This document shows, one piece after another, positions 1 through 6,230 of a stretch of 9,096 nucleotides of DNA. The number at the start of each line of letters is the position of its first letter. Position 1 is the stretch's first letter. The notes beneath the pieces were generated by a model that made no database searches, was not told the origin of the DNA, and saw only the letters and a program-made list of their open reading frames with translations. This DNA comes from an uncultured Porphyromonadaceae bacterium (GTDB lineage Bacteria; Bacteroidota; Bacteroidia; Bacteroidales; Muribaculaceae): positions 1 through 9,096 of the forward strand of contig CAMWLX010000120.1 of the NCBI GenBank assembly GCA_947175225.1. The letters run 5' to 3'. The position numbers and the translations under genes were made by a program.

Positions 1-93
1 AGCTTGCCTTCTGCACTCACTCAATGGAATTGTCTCCTTCTTCATGAAGCGAAATCTGCTCGCAAAGCTGACGAAATCTTAATAAAAAAATAA
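1..93 (+). CDS. Possible 3' end of an unidentified CDS (partial, uncertain)
   Basis: Frame 1 is open from the window edge to a TAA at 91-93 and would encode a charged, helix-like tail ending HEAKSARKADEILIKK. If real, this gene converges with the minus-strand hydrolase that ends at 138. Two alternatives cannot be excluded from so little sequence. Frame 2 is also open from the edge, to a TAA at 80-82. On the minus strand an ATG at 45-43 opens a frame running off the window (MKKETIPLSECRRQA), which would be a gene downstream of the hydrolase. I prefer frame 1 on amino-acid composition only. No family can be recognised. Confidence 0.3.
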   Translation, partial: SLPSALTQWNCLLLHEAKSARKADEILIKK

Positions 94-140
94 GTCGAAA
101 CAACTTCATTAATAAAAAATAAGTTTAAACAACTTCTTTA
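81..140. repeat. Tandem pair of a ~30-nt AT-rich repeat
   Basis: Two adjacent units, 81-110 and 111-140, share the layout AATAAAAAA(A)TAAGT, then CG or TT, then AAACAACTTC. They differ by one A in the A-run and a few substitutions. The second unit runs into the stop codon of the minus-strand hydrolase. The same core reappears at 8515-8534, in inverted form at 8484-8503, and partially at 2223-2236. Its function is unknown. There is no strong hairpin with a U-tract, so it is not a textbook terminator. Confidence 0.7.
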
Positions 141-2201
141 TTTTGACGGGATAAGAGTATAAGTTTTTACTTTTCCGTTATAGTCACATTTGACTATGGC
201 ATGGTCTTTCGAAGATTTTGGTTGAGTTATTTCAAACTTAACCGACTCTCCGGAAGAAGTCAAAGCTGAGATTTCCGGTGTCTTGTCTGAGAGAAGGGTG
301 TAATTGACATCATATAGGTCATACCCTGTGTATCCGTTGTCGTTTGTAGAGCGAGTGGGATATTCCGGAAGGTTGAGTGCAACGCCATTTACAGCAATTG
401 TAATCTCAGGAGCCGGAGTATGCACGAGTTCATCACCTTTCTTGCTGAATCCAATACCATTCAATACAACTGCCGGGCGGTTGGGAGCACCTTCAGCCAC
501 AAGATAAACTGCGTGCTTTCCATCAAGGCCATCCACGGCGTCAGCAACATCAATCTTGAACTTTGTCACTTCACGTGGAGAGCCTGGTGGCACCAATATT
601 TCACCAATCTTCTTCCCTTTCCAAGTTTCATTGTCATATGGACCATCGAGCATTACATTTAATTTAACGGGCCAAGGAGCCTGCGGAGTCAGGAAGACGT
701 TGAATTCTGTGCCGTTTCCCGGCTTTGTTCCTTCAAATGGCTTAAGACCCTTAGCAGGTTTATCAAGACCTCCAAATCCGAAATATTTATAGCCTACTAT
801 GTCTCCTCCATTCATATTGACTTTCATGTTGGGATCCCATATATCCCATGTGTCTTGCATAGAGCCGATATTTGAAAGATAGCAAGCGTAGCCGGCATCA
901 TAATATTTATAAGGATCGAGTCCGAATATCTGGAAACCTTCAGATGTCACCTCAGCTCCGGGGTAATAATCGCCATTGGAAGCTTTAGCTGTCCATGTTT
1001 CATCAGCTGCATAGGGGTCATAGCCTGTAATGGTCACAATTCCACCATCTGCCACCTTTTTATTATCCCATTCTATATTTACGGGAGCTACCATAGCCTG
1101 GCGCGCAAATCCAAATCCGCGTGGAGGGCGATGATAAAAGACATACCACTGACCATTTATTTCCTGTAGCGAACCGTGGGTGTTATGGGCTGCGTTTGTC
1201 TCTTTTAGGGCGGTACCATCTTCGTTGAGGACAATGCCACGTGAATCTACAAGCACTCCCCCACTCCGCCATGGGCCAAGAGGAGAATCGGCGTAAGCAT
1301 AGCGAAGAGTAGAATTTGTGCTTGGGAGGCCATAATCCGGACCAGAATAGCCTGAGAATATCATCACATATTTATTTCCGACTTTTCGTATTGAAGATGC
1401 CTCGAAGAAATTGAAGTCTCCGGGATTCTGTTCGCTATAGAGCGCAGGATATTGGGTGCCTTCAGGATCTTTGATCACTCCATAGCGAGCACTTGCAGGC
1501 ATGAAATATGGAATTATCTCTGTGCCGGGACGGAGGGAATACATTGTATTCTGATCGAGTTCAGCTGCACTCGAGTGTTGGAAACCCCAGAAGCCATAGG
1601 CTCTGAAACCTTTCTTATAATCGGGATCTTTTTTGTCGGTGATTTGTTCTATGTAGATTGAAGGGTCGAACCCGAGGATACTTCCTTCTACTACTGCTGA
1701 GCCATCTTCATTCAGGTTGACCGGAGTGAACGGACCATTGGGGCGAGGACCTTTACACACCATTGCCTCACGGCGAGGACCACGGCTATGGGGATAAAGA
1801 TAATATTCTTTATTCCCTTTTCTATCGCGCACTTCGACAAGGTCGGGAGCAAACATGACATCCCATTTCCCATCTTTTTCATATGTAAAAATTGCCCCTT
1901 CGTCGCGCCAATCGGTAAGATCTTCTACGGGTGCTGACCACATACGGATATCAGGTCCGCAATATTCATTTACTCTAAGGTCGTGGGATCCGATTATATA
2001 GGCACGATATTTACCCGGATTGTCGGGATCTTCAAAAACACGGGGTTCTCCGTCGGGAAGATGCTCCCATAGCGGCAGATAAGGGTTGCCTACTCCGACT
2101 TTGTCATTTGCAGATGCAATGCCGCTTGCTCCTAATATTCCGGCTGCGGAAAATAGGAGTGGTGCGGCCATTTTGATGAATGCATATCTGGTAATATTCA
2201 T
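138..2201 (-). CDS. Secreted GH43-type glycoside hydrolase with CBM6-like module
   Basis: This is a 687-residue exported enzyme of the five-bladed beta-propeller GH43 type; known members are mostly arabinofuranosidases, xylosidases and related hemicellulases. Residues 1-31 look like a signal peptide (basic start, hydrophobic core, cleavage likely after IASA), without a lipobox. The catalytic propeller spans about 36-395. The likely general base is Asp50 in PDGEPRVFEDP, the pKa-modulating Asp is Asp120 in APDLVEV, and the general acid is Glu267 in FFEASSIRKVGNKY. His342 in HNTHGSLQEINGQWYVFYHR matches the conserved propeller histidine. Residues about 415-587 resemble a CBM6 beta-sandwich (MNGGDIVGYKYFGFG and onward), and about 595-687 form an extra small beta-rich tail. 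The ATG at 2201 gives a good signal peptide and lies about 40 nt after a strong promoter. No SusC/SusD pair is adjacent. The family call is firm; the exact substrate is not predictable. Confidence 0.88.
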   Translation of the reverse strand: MNITRYAFIKMAAPLLFSAAGILGASGIASANDKVGVGNPYLPLWEHLPDGEPRVFEDPDNPGKYRAYIIGSHDLRVNEYCGPDIRMWSAPVEDLTDWRDEGAIFTYEKDGKWDVMFAPDLVEVRDRKGNKEYYLYPHSRGPRREAMVCKGPRPNGPFTPVNLNEDGSAVVEGSILGFDPSIYIEQITDKKDPDYKKGFRAYGFWGFQHSSAAELDQNTMYSLRPGTEIIPYFMPASARYGVIKDPEGTQYPALYSEQNPGDFNFFEASSIRKVGNKYVMIFSGYSGPDYGLPSTNSTLRYAYADSPLGPWRSGGVLVDSRGIVLNEDGTALKETNAAHNTHGSLQEINGQWYVFYHRPPRGFGFARQAMVAPVNIEWDNKKVADGGIVTITGYDPYAADETWTAKASNGDYYPGAEVTSEGFQIFGLDPYKYYDAGYACYLSNIGSMQDTWDIWDPNMKVNMNGGDIVGYKYFGFGGLDKPAKGLKPFEGTKPGNGTEFNVFLTPQAPWPVKLNVMLDGPYDNETWKGKKIGEILVPPGSPREVTKFKIDVADAVDGLDGKHAVYLVAEGAPNRPAVVLNGIGFSKKGDELVHTPAPEITIAVNGVALNLPEYPTRSTNDNGYTGYDLYDVNYTLLSDKTPEISALTSSGESVKFEITQPKSSKDHAIVKCDYNGKVKTYTLIPSK

Positions 2202-2222
2202 GGTCAGAAAAAACTAAATTAT

Positions 2223-2236
2223 GAAACAACTTCTTT
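2223..2236. repeat. Partial copy of the AAACAACTTC motif in the hydrolase leader
   Basis: GAAACAACTTCTTT here shares 13 bp (AAACAACTTCTTT) with 127-139, so the motif lies on both sides of the hydrolase gene in the same orientation. It also shares GAAACAACTTC with 97-107. In transcript sense it reads AAAGAAGTTGTTTC and would fall within the short 5' leader of the hydrolase mRNA. It could be a binding site, part of a translation signal, or a chance match in AT-rich DNA. Confidence 0.45.
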
Positions 2237-2245
2237 GCTTAAGCA

Positions 2246-2276
2246 CAAAATTACAAAAAAAATATTGAATTGCAAA
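2246..2276 (-). promoter_or_regulatory. Bacteroidetes-type promoter of the GH43 gene
   Basis: On the minus strand a TTTG (-33 element, complement of 2273-2276) is followed after 19 nt by TAATTTTG (complement of 2246-2253). This matches the known Bacteroidetes primary sigma -7 consensus TAnnTTTG at every fixed position. Transcription would start near 2239-2240 and give a leader of about 40 nt before the ATG at 2201. The -33 element overlaps the T-rich tail of the upstream terminator, so the two genes are probably separate transcription units. Confidence 0.72.
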
Positions 2277-2308
2277 ATAAAAAACAGCAGCCCCTGAAGC
2301 TGCTGTTT
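2275..2308 (-). terminator. Intrinsic terminator of the AspT-family gene
   Basis: A perfect 10-bp stem is formed by 2282-2291 (AAACAGCAGC) and 2299-2308 (GCTGCTGTTT) around a 7-nt loop. Read on the minus strand the hairpin is followed at once by TTTTTTATTTT, the classic Rho-independent layout. It lies about 40 nt after the stop codon of the transporter gene. Confidence 0.85.
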
Positions 2309-2349
2309 GAATATCTATAGGATATATTGAAGTAGTTTAAACATTAAAG

Positions 2350-4056
2350 TCATAGACTCGTGACTAATACCAATACGATGCCGAAGATTATCAGGAGGGT
2401 ATTGGAGACGGCATAGGTGATGGTGTAGCCGAGGGCCGGGACGGAACTGCCGAGGCGCTCTTGGACGGCACCGAGACCTGCCGTAGTCTTTCTTGCTCCG
2501 GCACAGCAACCGAGCGTCACTGCCGGATGGAATTTGAATAGCTTGTGTCCGATAAGGATTGAAAGGAATAGCGGCACAAGAGTTACTATAAGACCGGCAA
2601 TAAAGATCTTTGGACCTACTTCTGAGAATGCGCTTATGAATGATGGTCCCGATGCTATGCCTATCACTGCGATGTACATATTCAAACCGAGATTATTAAA
2701 TACCCATAGAGAAGCTTTCGGAATCGAACCAAACACGGGACGCTTCGAACGCCACCATCCCATCACGAGACCAGCAACAAGTGCTCCCCCACTCGCTCCA
2801 AGGCTTACAGAGACTGCGCCAATCTTAATTGCAATTGCGCCTAATAGACCTCCAAGAAGAATTCCGATTCCAATAAAGACAAAATCTGTAGAAAGTGTAC
2901 GAGGATCAGCGTATCCAATTTCTTTTGCTGCGCGGTCAAGACATTTCTTAGTGCCTACGAGTTCCACAATATCCCCGGGTTTCACAACTGTTCCCCCTAA
3001 TGGATTTAATGCAACATCATTCCTGACAATTTTCTTTATGTCTACACCATCCATCCAACGCTCTTCGATCAACTGATGGACGGGAGTCTCTTTAAATTTC
3101 CGGGCTACTGTCACGTCAACGTCTTCTACAGGGAAAGTGAGGAGTTCTACGCCGGGCACTTCATGACCAAACCATGCATGATCGCCTACAATCATCTCTC
3201 TTCTTGCTGCGAGAGCTACGATATCATCCTTATATATTAAGGTGTCAGGAGCTATATTGTCGATCACATCGCCGTCTGAAGCCCGCTTGATTCGCTCCAC
3301 CGTCACTCGACGCCCCTGCTTTTCAAATTGAGACTCAAGGTAAGCAACAGTTCTTTGCTCTGTCATCCATTCGCCGGATGCTTCAAATGCGCGGAAAGCC
3401 ACCGGACGACAAGCATTGAAACTTGCGGGGTCACTATTTCCTGAAACAGGACTGAGGGTCTTCTCAAGTTCTCGCGTCATGGCCTTAACCTTTTCCAGCC
3501 CACCCATCATAGCCGGACCGACGTAGCCGAGAAGCCATACAGCGCCAAGAGTACCAAACACGTATGTCATCGCGTAGCAAACGGGAATGGCTGCTACCAT
3601 ATTATTTATAGCTTCCGGAGAACCTGAAAGTGAATTTACAGTGTCTTCGGCAGCTCCAACTATGGGAGATGCTGTAGAGGCTCCAGCCATCATACCGGCA
3701 GCTTGTCCGGGATTCAGTCCGAACCAGAAGGAAACTCCTATTGAAGCAGCGAGAATCAATACGCATACCACCACGGCAAAAAGCACTTCTTTAAGCCCTT
3801 CTCCTTTTAAGGATTTAAAGAATTGCGGTCCTACGCTATAGCCTATACAAAATAGGAAAAGTAGGAAAGAAACTGTCTTCAACGGTCCGCCAACATTGAT
3901 GTCGAGTTGACCTACAAGTACACCGACAATCAGCACAGAAGTCACTGTGCCGAGGGCTATGCCTTTAAATTTCAGTTTTCCGAGCCAAAAACCGATTCCT
4001 ATTGTAAGAAATACCGCTAAGGCTGGTGTATGTCTTAATGCTTCTACAAACCACAT
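2350..4056 (-). CDS. AspT/YidE-family transporter with two RCK_C domains
   Basis: This is a 568-residue inner-membrane protein of the aspartate:alanine exchanger (AAE) family. The layout is typical: an N-terminal membrane half (about 8-182, some five or six segments), a soluble middle with two TrkA_C/RCK_C domains (about 215-290 and 300-380), and a C-terminal membrane half (about 390-568). The two halves carry the expected pseudo-repeat motifs, GASTASPIVGAAEDTV at 125-140 and CCAGARKTTAGLGAVQE at 517-533, plus FLFCIGYSVGPQFF at 67-80. Characterised members exchange carboxylates such as aspartate for alanine; most Bacteroidetes members have no known substrate, so none is assigned. The length is close to AspT (about 540). 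The ATG at 4056 fits the family N-terminus. The gene appears monocistronic: its terminator is at 2282-2308 and a divergent gene lies upstream. No SD sequence is visible. Confidence 0.87.
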   Translation of the reverse strand: MWFVEALRHTPALAVFLTIGIGFWLGKLKFKGIALGTVTSVLIVGVLVGQLDINVGGPLKTVSFLLFLFCIGYSVGPQFFKSLKGEGLKEVLFAVVVCVLILAASIGVSFWFGLNPGQAAGMMAGASTASPIVGAAEDTVNSLSGSPEAINNMVAAIPVCYAMTYVFGTLGAVWLLGYVGPAMMGGLEKVKAMTRELEKTLSPVSGNSDPASFNACRPVAFRAFEASGEWMTEQRTVAYLESQFEKQGRRVTVERIKRASDGDVIDNIAPDTLIYKDDIVALAARREMIVGDHAWFGHEVPGVELLTFPVEDVDVTVARKFKETPVHQLIEERWMDGVDIKKIVRNDVALNPLGGTVVKPGDIVELVGTKKCLDRAAKEIGYADPRTLSTDFVFIGIGILLGGLLGAIAIKIGAVSVSLGASGGALVAGLVMGWWRSKRPVFGSIPKASLWVFNNLGLNMYIAVIGIASGPSFISAFSEVGPKIFIAGLIVTLVPLFLSILIGHKLFKFHPAVTLGCCAGARKTTAGLGAVQERLGSSVPALGYTITYAVSNTLLIIFGIVLVLVTSL

Positions 4057-4069
4057 AATTTCTAATTTA

Positions 4070-4257
4070 ATTCATAATGCATAATGCTTAATTCATTATA
4101 CTTAATAATAACGTCACTAAATTAAGATAGTTTAAGACGCTTAATGACGCGCACGGAGTGCGCTAACTACATTGCTTGACGCCGTAAATTGGTCTTAATT
4201 TAGTGACATTGTATATAACAACTGCGACAATTTAATTATGAATTATGCATTATGAAT
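4070..4257. repeat. Nested inverted repeats in the divergent intergenic region
   Basis: The outer arms are a perfect 16-bp inverted repeat: ATTCATAATGCATAAT at 4070-4085 and its reverse complement at 4242-4257. Inside are perfect 15-bp arms, GTCACTAAATTAAGA at 4113-4127 and its complement at 4193-4207. A small hairpin lies near the centre, GCGCAC-GGA-GTGCGC at 4149-4163. The DNA between the inner arms is also loosely self-complementary. The block fills most of the 223 bp between the diverging transporter and ABC genes. It has no coding potential and no clear target-site duplication. It may be a degenerate MITE-like element, a structured leader, or an operator region. Confidence 0.75.
4113..4207. 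repeat. 95-bp element bounded by 15-bp perfect inverted repeats
   Basis: The terminal arms GTCACTAAATTAAGA and TCTTAATTTAGTGAC match over all 15 positions and are centred within a few bases of the GC-rich hairpin at 4149-4163. The centre (GACGC repeats, GCGCACGGAGTGCGC) is much more GC-rich than the surrounding AT-rich DNA, so the segment looks like a discrete unit set into the spacer. No matching flanking duplication was found. Confidence 0.6.
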
Positions 4258-4300
4258 AATGCATTGAAAAAGATGAATTATGGATTATGCATTGAAAAAA
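4242..4300 (+). repeat. ATGCATT-type repeats running into the ATPase start codon
   Basis: The segment holds one copy of ATTATGCATTATGAAT (4242-4257) and a direct repeat of ATGCATTGAAAAA at 4259-4271 and 4287-4299. The ATPase ATG at 4280 lies inside it, so the first residues (MDYALKK) are encoded by repeat-derived sequence. An 8-bp hairpin, ATGCATTA-TGAA-TAATGCAT (4245-4264), ends 15 nt before that ATG. The 16-mer occurs again at 4987-5002. Confidence 0.65.
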
Positions 4301-4975
4301 GACAAAGTCATTGAGCTTCGCGATGTGAATAAGACATATCCGGGTATCGTGCCGCTGCACGTGCTTAAGGATATAACTCTTGACATTCGGAAAGGGGAAC
4401 TCGTGTCGATTATGGGTGCATCGGGGTCGGGGAAGTCGACTCTGCTCAATATCCTCGGAATTCTTGATAATTACGACTCAGGGACTTATCATCTTGATGG
4501 AGTCCTAATAAAGGATCTTTCCGAAAACCGTGCTGCTGAACTCCGCAACCGCATGATTGGTTTTGTATTCCAATCGTTTAATCTTATAAACTATAAGAAT
4601 GCGCTTGAAAATGTGGCGCTCCCTTTGTTTTATCAAGGCATCGGACGCAAGAAACGCAATGCACTCGCAATGGAGCAACTCGAAAGAATGGGACTCGCCG
4701 ATCGTGCTCACCATCTTCCCAGTGAATTATCGGGAGGACAGAAGCAGCGAGTAGCCATAGCCCGCGCACTTGTCACTAAACCCTCGCTCATACTTGCCGA
4801 CGAACCTACCGGGGCCCTCGACTCTAAGACCTCTAAAGAAGTGATGCAAGTCTTCCGCGACCTCAATAATGATACGGGGATGACCATTGTCATAGTGACT
4901 CACGACCCAACAGTAGGCGCCGCCACGGACCGCGTCATCCGCATCGTAGACGGTCGGATAGAGAATAATGTCTAA
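4280..4975 (+). CDS. MacB/LolD-type ABC transporter ATPase
   Basis: This 231-residue cytoplasmic nucleotide-binding protein powers the two permeases encoded just downstream. All ABC motifs are intact: Walker A GASGSGKST at 46-54, Q-loop Gln98 in FVFQSFNL, signature LSGGQ at 150-154, Walker B LILADEP with Asp174 and Glu175, D-loop ALD at 179-181, and H-loop His208 in IVTHD. The length and the TGALDSKTS segment fit the MacB/LolD/FtsE group, whose members drive mechanotransmission rather than classic transmembrane transport. The ATG at 4280 is the first in-frame start after a stop at 4274-4276. It lies in a repeat, so translation could instead begin at TTG 4292; the conserved domain begins around residue 10 (VIELRDVNKTYPG). 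A 37-nt gap containing another copy of the 16-mer separates it from the first permease. Confidence 0.92.
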   Translation: MDYALKKDKVIELRDVNKTYPGIVPLHVLKDITLDIRKGELVSIMGASGSGKSTLLNILGILDNYDSGTYHLDGVLIKDLSENRAAELRNRMIGFVFQSFNLINYKNALENVALPLFYQGIGRKKRNALAMEQLERMGLADRAHHLPSELSGGQKQRVAIARALVTKPSLILADEPTGALDSKTSKEVMQVFRDLNNDTGMTIVIVTHDPTVGAATDRVIRIVDGRIENNV

Positions 4976-4986
4976 CTTAATTGTGC

Positions 4987-5002
4987 ATTATGCATTATGA
5001 AT
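4987..5002 (+). repeat. Third copy of ATTATGCATTATGAAT
   Basis: This exact 16-bp match to 4242-4257, also present in inverted form at 4070-4085, sits in the 37-nt gap between the ATPase stop and the first permease start. It ends 10 nt before the permease ATG. Confidence 0.7.
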
Positions 5003-5012
5003 TAAACAAGTT

Positions 5013-6230
5013 ATGTTCGATCTTTTTAGAGAAATATCACTGACTATAAAGAATAATAAGCTGCGAACTGTGCTCACCGGTATTGCAGTGGCGTGGGGTA
5101 TTTTCATGCTCATTGTTCTGCTTGGGGCGGCCCGGGGCGTCGTGAATAATTTTGAGGCTGAGTCATCAAATTCAAGCGTCAATTCCATTCGCCTTTGGAG
5201 CGGCACCACCTCAATGCCTTATAAAGGTTATCGTGATGGCCGGTGGATACGCCTTAAAGATAATGACATGGAGGCTATAGCTAATGAAGTGGATAAAGTT
5301 TCTGATGTGGCAATATCAACTTCCGTATACGGATTCAATATCGTTGGTCCGAAAGACTATATTAGCAGTGGGCTGGAGGCTGTCTATCCTGATGAGTGTC
5401 GCACTCAGAGGATTACCGACATAAAGGGACGTTTTATCAATCAGAAAGATATTGCAGACCATCGCCGTACAATTGTAATTCATCGCGACAATGCTGCCCT
5501 CCTTTTTGGAGATTCCGACAAAGCTCTTGGTCAGGAACTTCAGGCGATGAATTTATCATGGAAAGTAGTTGGGGTCTACGACCACAGATGGAGAAAAGGC
5601 ACTTTCATTCCGTATACTACATATAAAGCGATAACAGGAGGAGATGGCTATGTCGACCAAATGACTGTTCGGGTAGAAAATATCTCTACCGACGTAGAAG
5701 CAGAGCAAACCGAATCTCAAGTTAGATCTGTCCTTGCCCGGCGGCATGAATTTGATCCGGAAGATTCCAATGCCGTTTGGGTGTGGAATCAGTTTGCCAA
5801 TTATCTCAAGCAAGGTCAGGCTATGATATATCTTAACATTGCTGTATGGGTGATCGGCATACTCACTCTTCTTACGGGTGTGGTAGGGGTCAGCAATATC
5901 ATGTTTGTCTCGGTTAGAGAGCGTGTTCATGAGATTGGTATCCGACGCGCCATAGGAGCAAAACCTAAGGACATTATCATTCAGATTCTTTCTGAAAGTG
6001 TTGCAATAACTACCATTTTCGGATATATCGGGCTTGTGGTTGGAATGGGGATGCTTCAGTTGTTAAGTCCTATTCTTGAAGATCAAGCCGGCTTTGTCAA
6101 TCCGACAGTAGATATTTCCCTTGCCTTGCAAGTGACGGCAGCTCTCATTATAGCCGGTGCTATAGCCGGTCTTTTCCCTGCAGTAAAGGCAACTAAAGTT
6201 AAACCCGTAGAAGCCCTTCGTGACGAATGA
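5013..6230 (+). CDS. MacB/FtsX-type ABC transporter permease (first of two)
   Basis: This 405-residue inner-membrane protein has the four-helix MacB plan: a short cytoplasmic N-terminus, TM1 (about 18-40), a large periplasmic MacB_PCD-like domain (about 41-270), then TM2 (about 273-297), TM3 (about 325-350) and TM4 (about 370-395). The cytoplasmic loop after TM2 carries the FtsX-family coupling motif VRERVHEIGIRRAIGAKP (near 300-317), and the C-terminus ends in the usual KATKVKPVEALRDE. The periplasmic start contains SMPYKGYRDGRW, also seen in the second permease. Its partners are the ATPase upstream and the permease downstream, whose start overlaps this stop as ATGA and implies translational coupling. 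The substrate is unknown; known relatives export peptides, macrolides or lipids, or move lipoproteins. The start is supported by the family N-terminus (LFREISLTIKNNKLRTVLT). Confidence 0.9.
   Translation: MFDLFREISLTIKNNKLRTVLTGIAVAWGIFMLIVLLGAARGVVNNFEAESSNSSVNSIRLWSGTTSMPYKGYRDGRWIRLKDNDMEAIANEVDKVSDVAISTSVYGFNIVGPKDYISSGLEAVYPDECRTQRITDIKGRFINQKDIADHRRTIVIHRDNAALLFGDSDKALGQELQAMNLSWKVVGVYDHRWRKGTFIPYTTYKAITGGDGYVDQMTVRVENISTDVEAEQTESQVRSVLARRHEFDPEDSNAVWVWNQFANYLKQGQAMIYLNIAVWVIGILTLLTGVVGVSNIMFVSVRERVHEIGIRRAIGAKPKDIIIQILSESVAITTIFGYIGLVVGMGMLQLLSPILEDQAGFVNPTVDISLALQVTAALIIAGAIAGLFPAVKATKVKPVEALRDE

Noticed and set aside
2534..3076. 180-codon open frame on the plus strand inside the transporter gene
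   Set aside because: It lies wholly antisense to a well-supported AspT-family gene, and its proline- and arginine-rich translation resembles no family I recognise. It is a codon-usage shadow.
4176..4203. TTG and TAATTTAG as a promoter for the ABC operon
   Set aside because: The -7 element has mismatches to TAnnTTTG, the spacing is 17 nt, and the sequence is part of the inverted-repeat arm. Too weak to call.
4070..4257. Insertion sequence or CRISPR array in the divergent gap
   Set aside because: There is no transposase frame, no convincing target-site duplication and no regularly spaced repeat-spacer pattern. Only inverted repeats are supported.
5556..5930. 124-codon open frame on the minus strand
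   Set aside because: It is antisense to the first permease, whose motifs and length are fully consistent. The antisense translation shows no domain.
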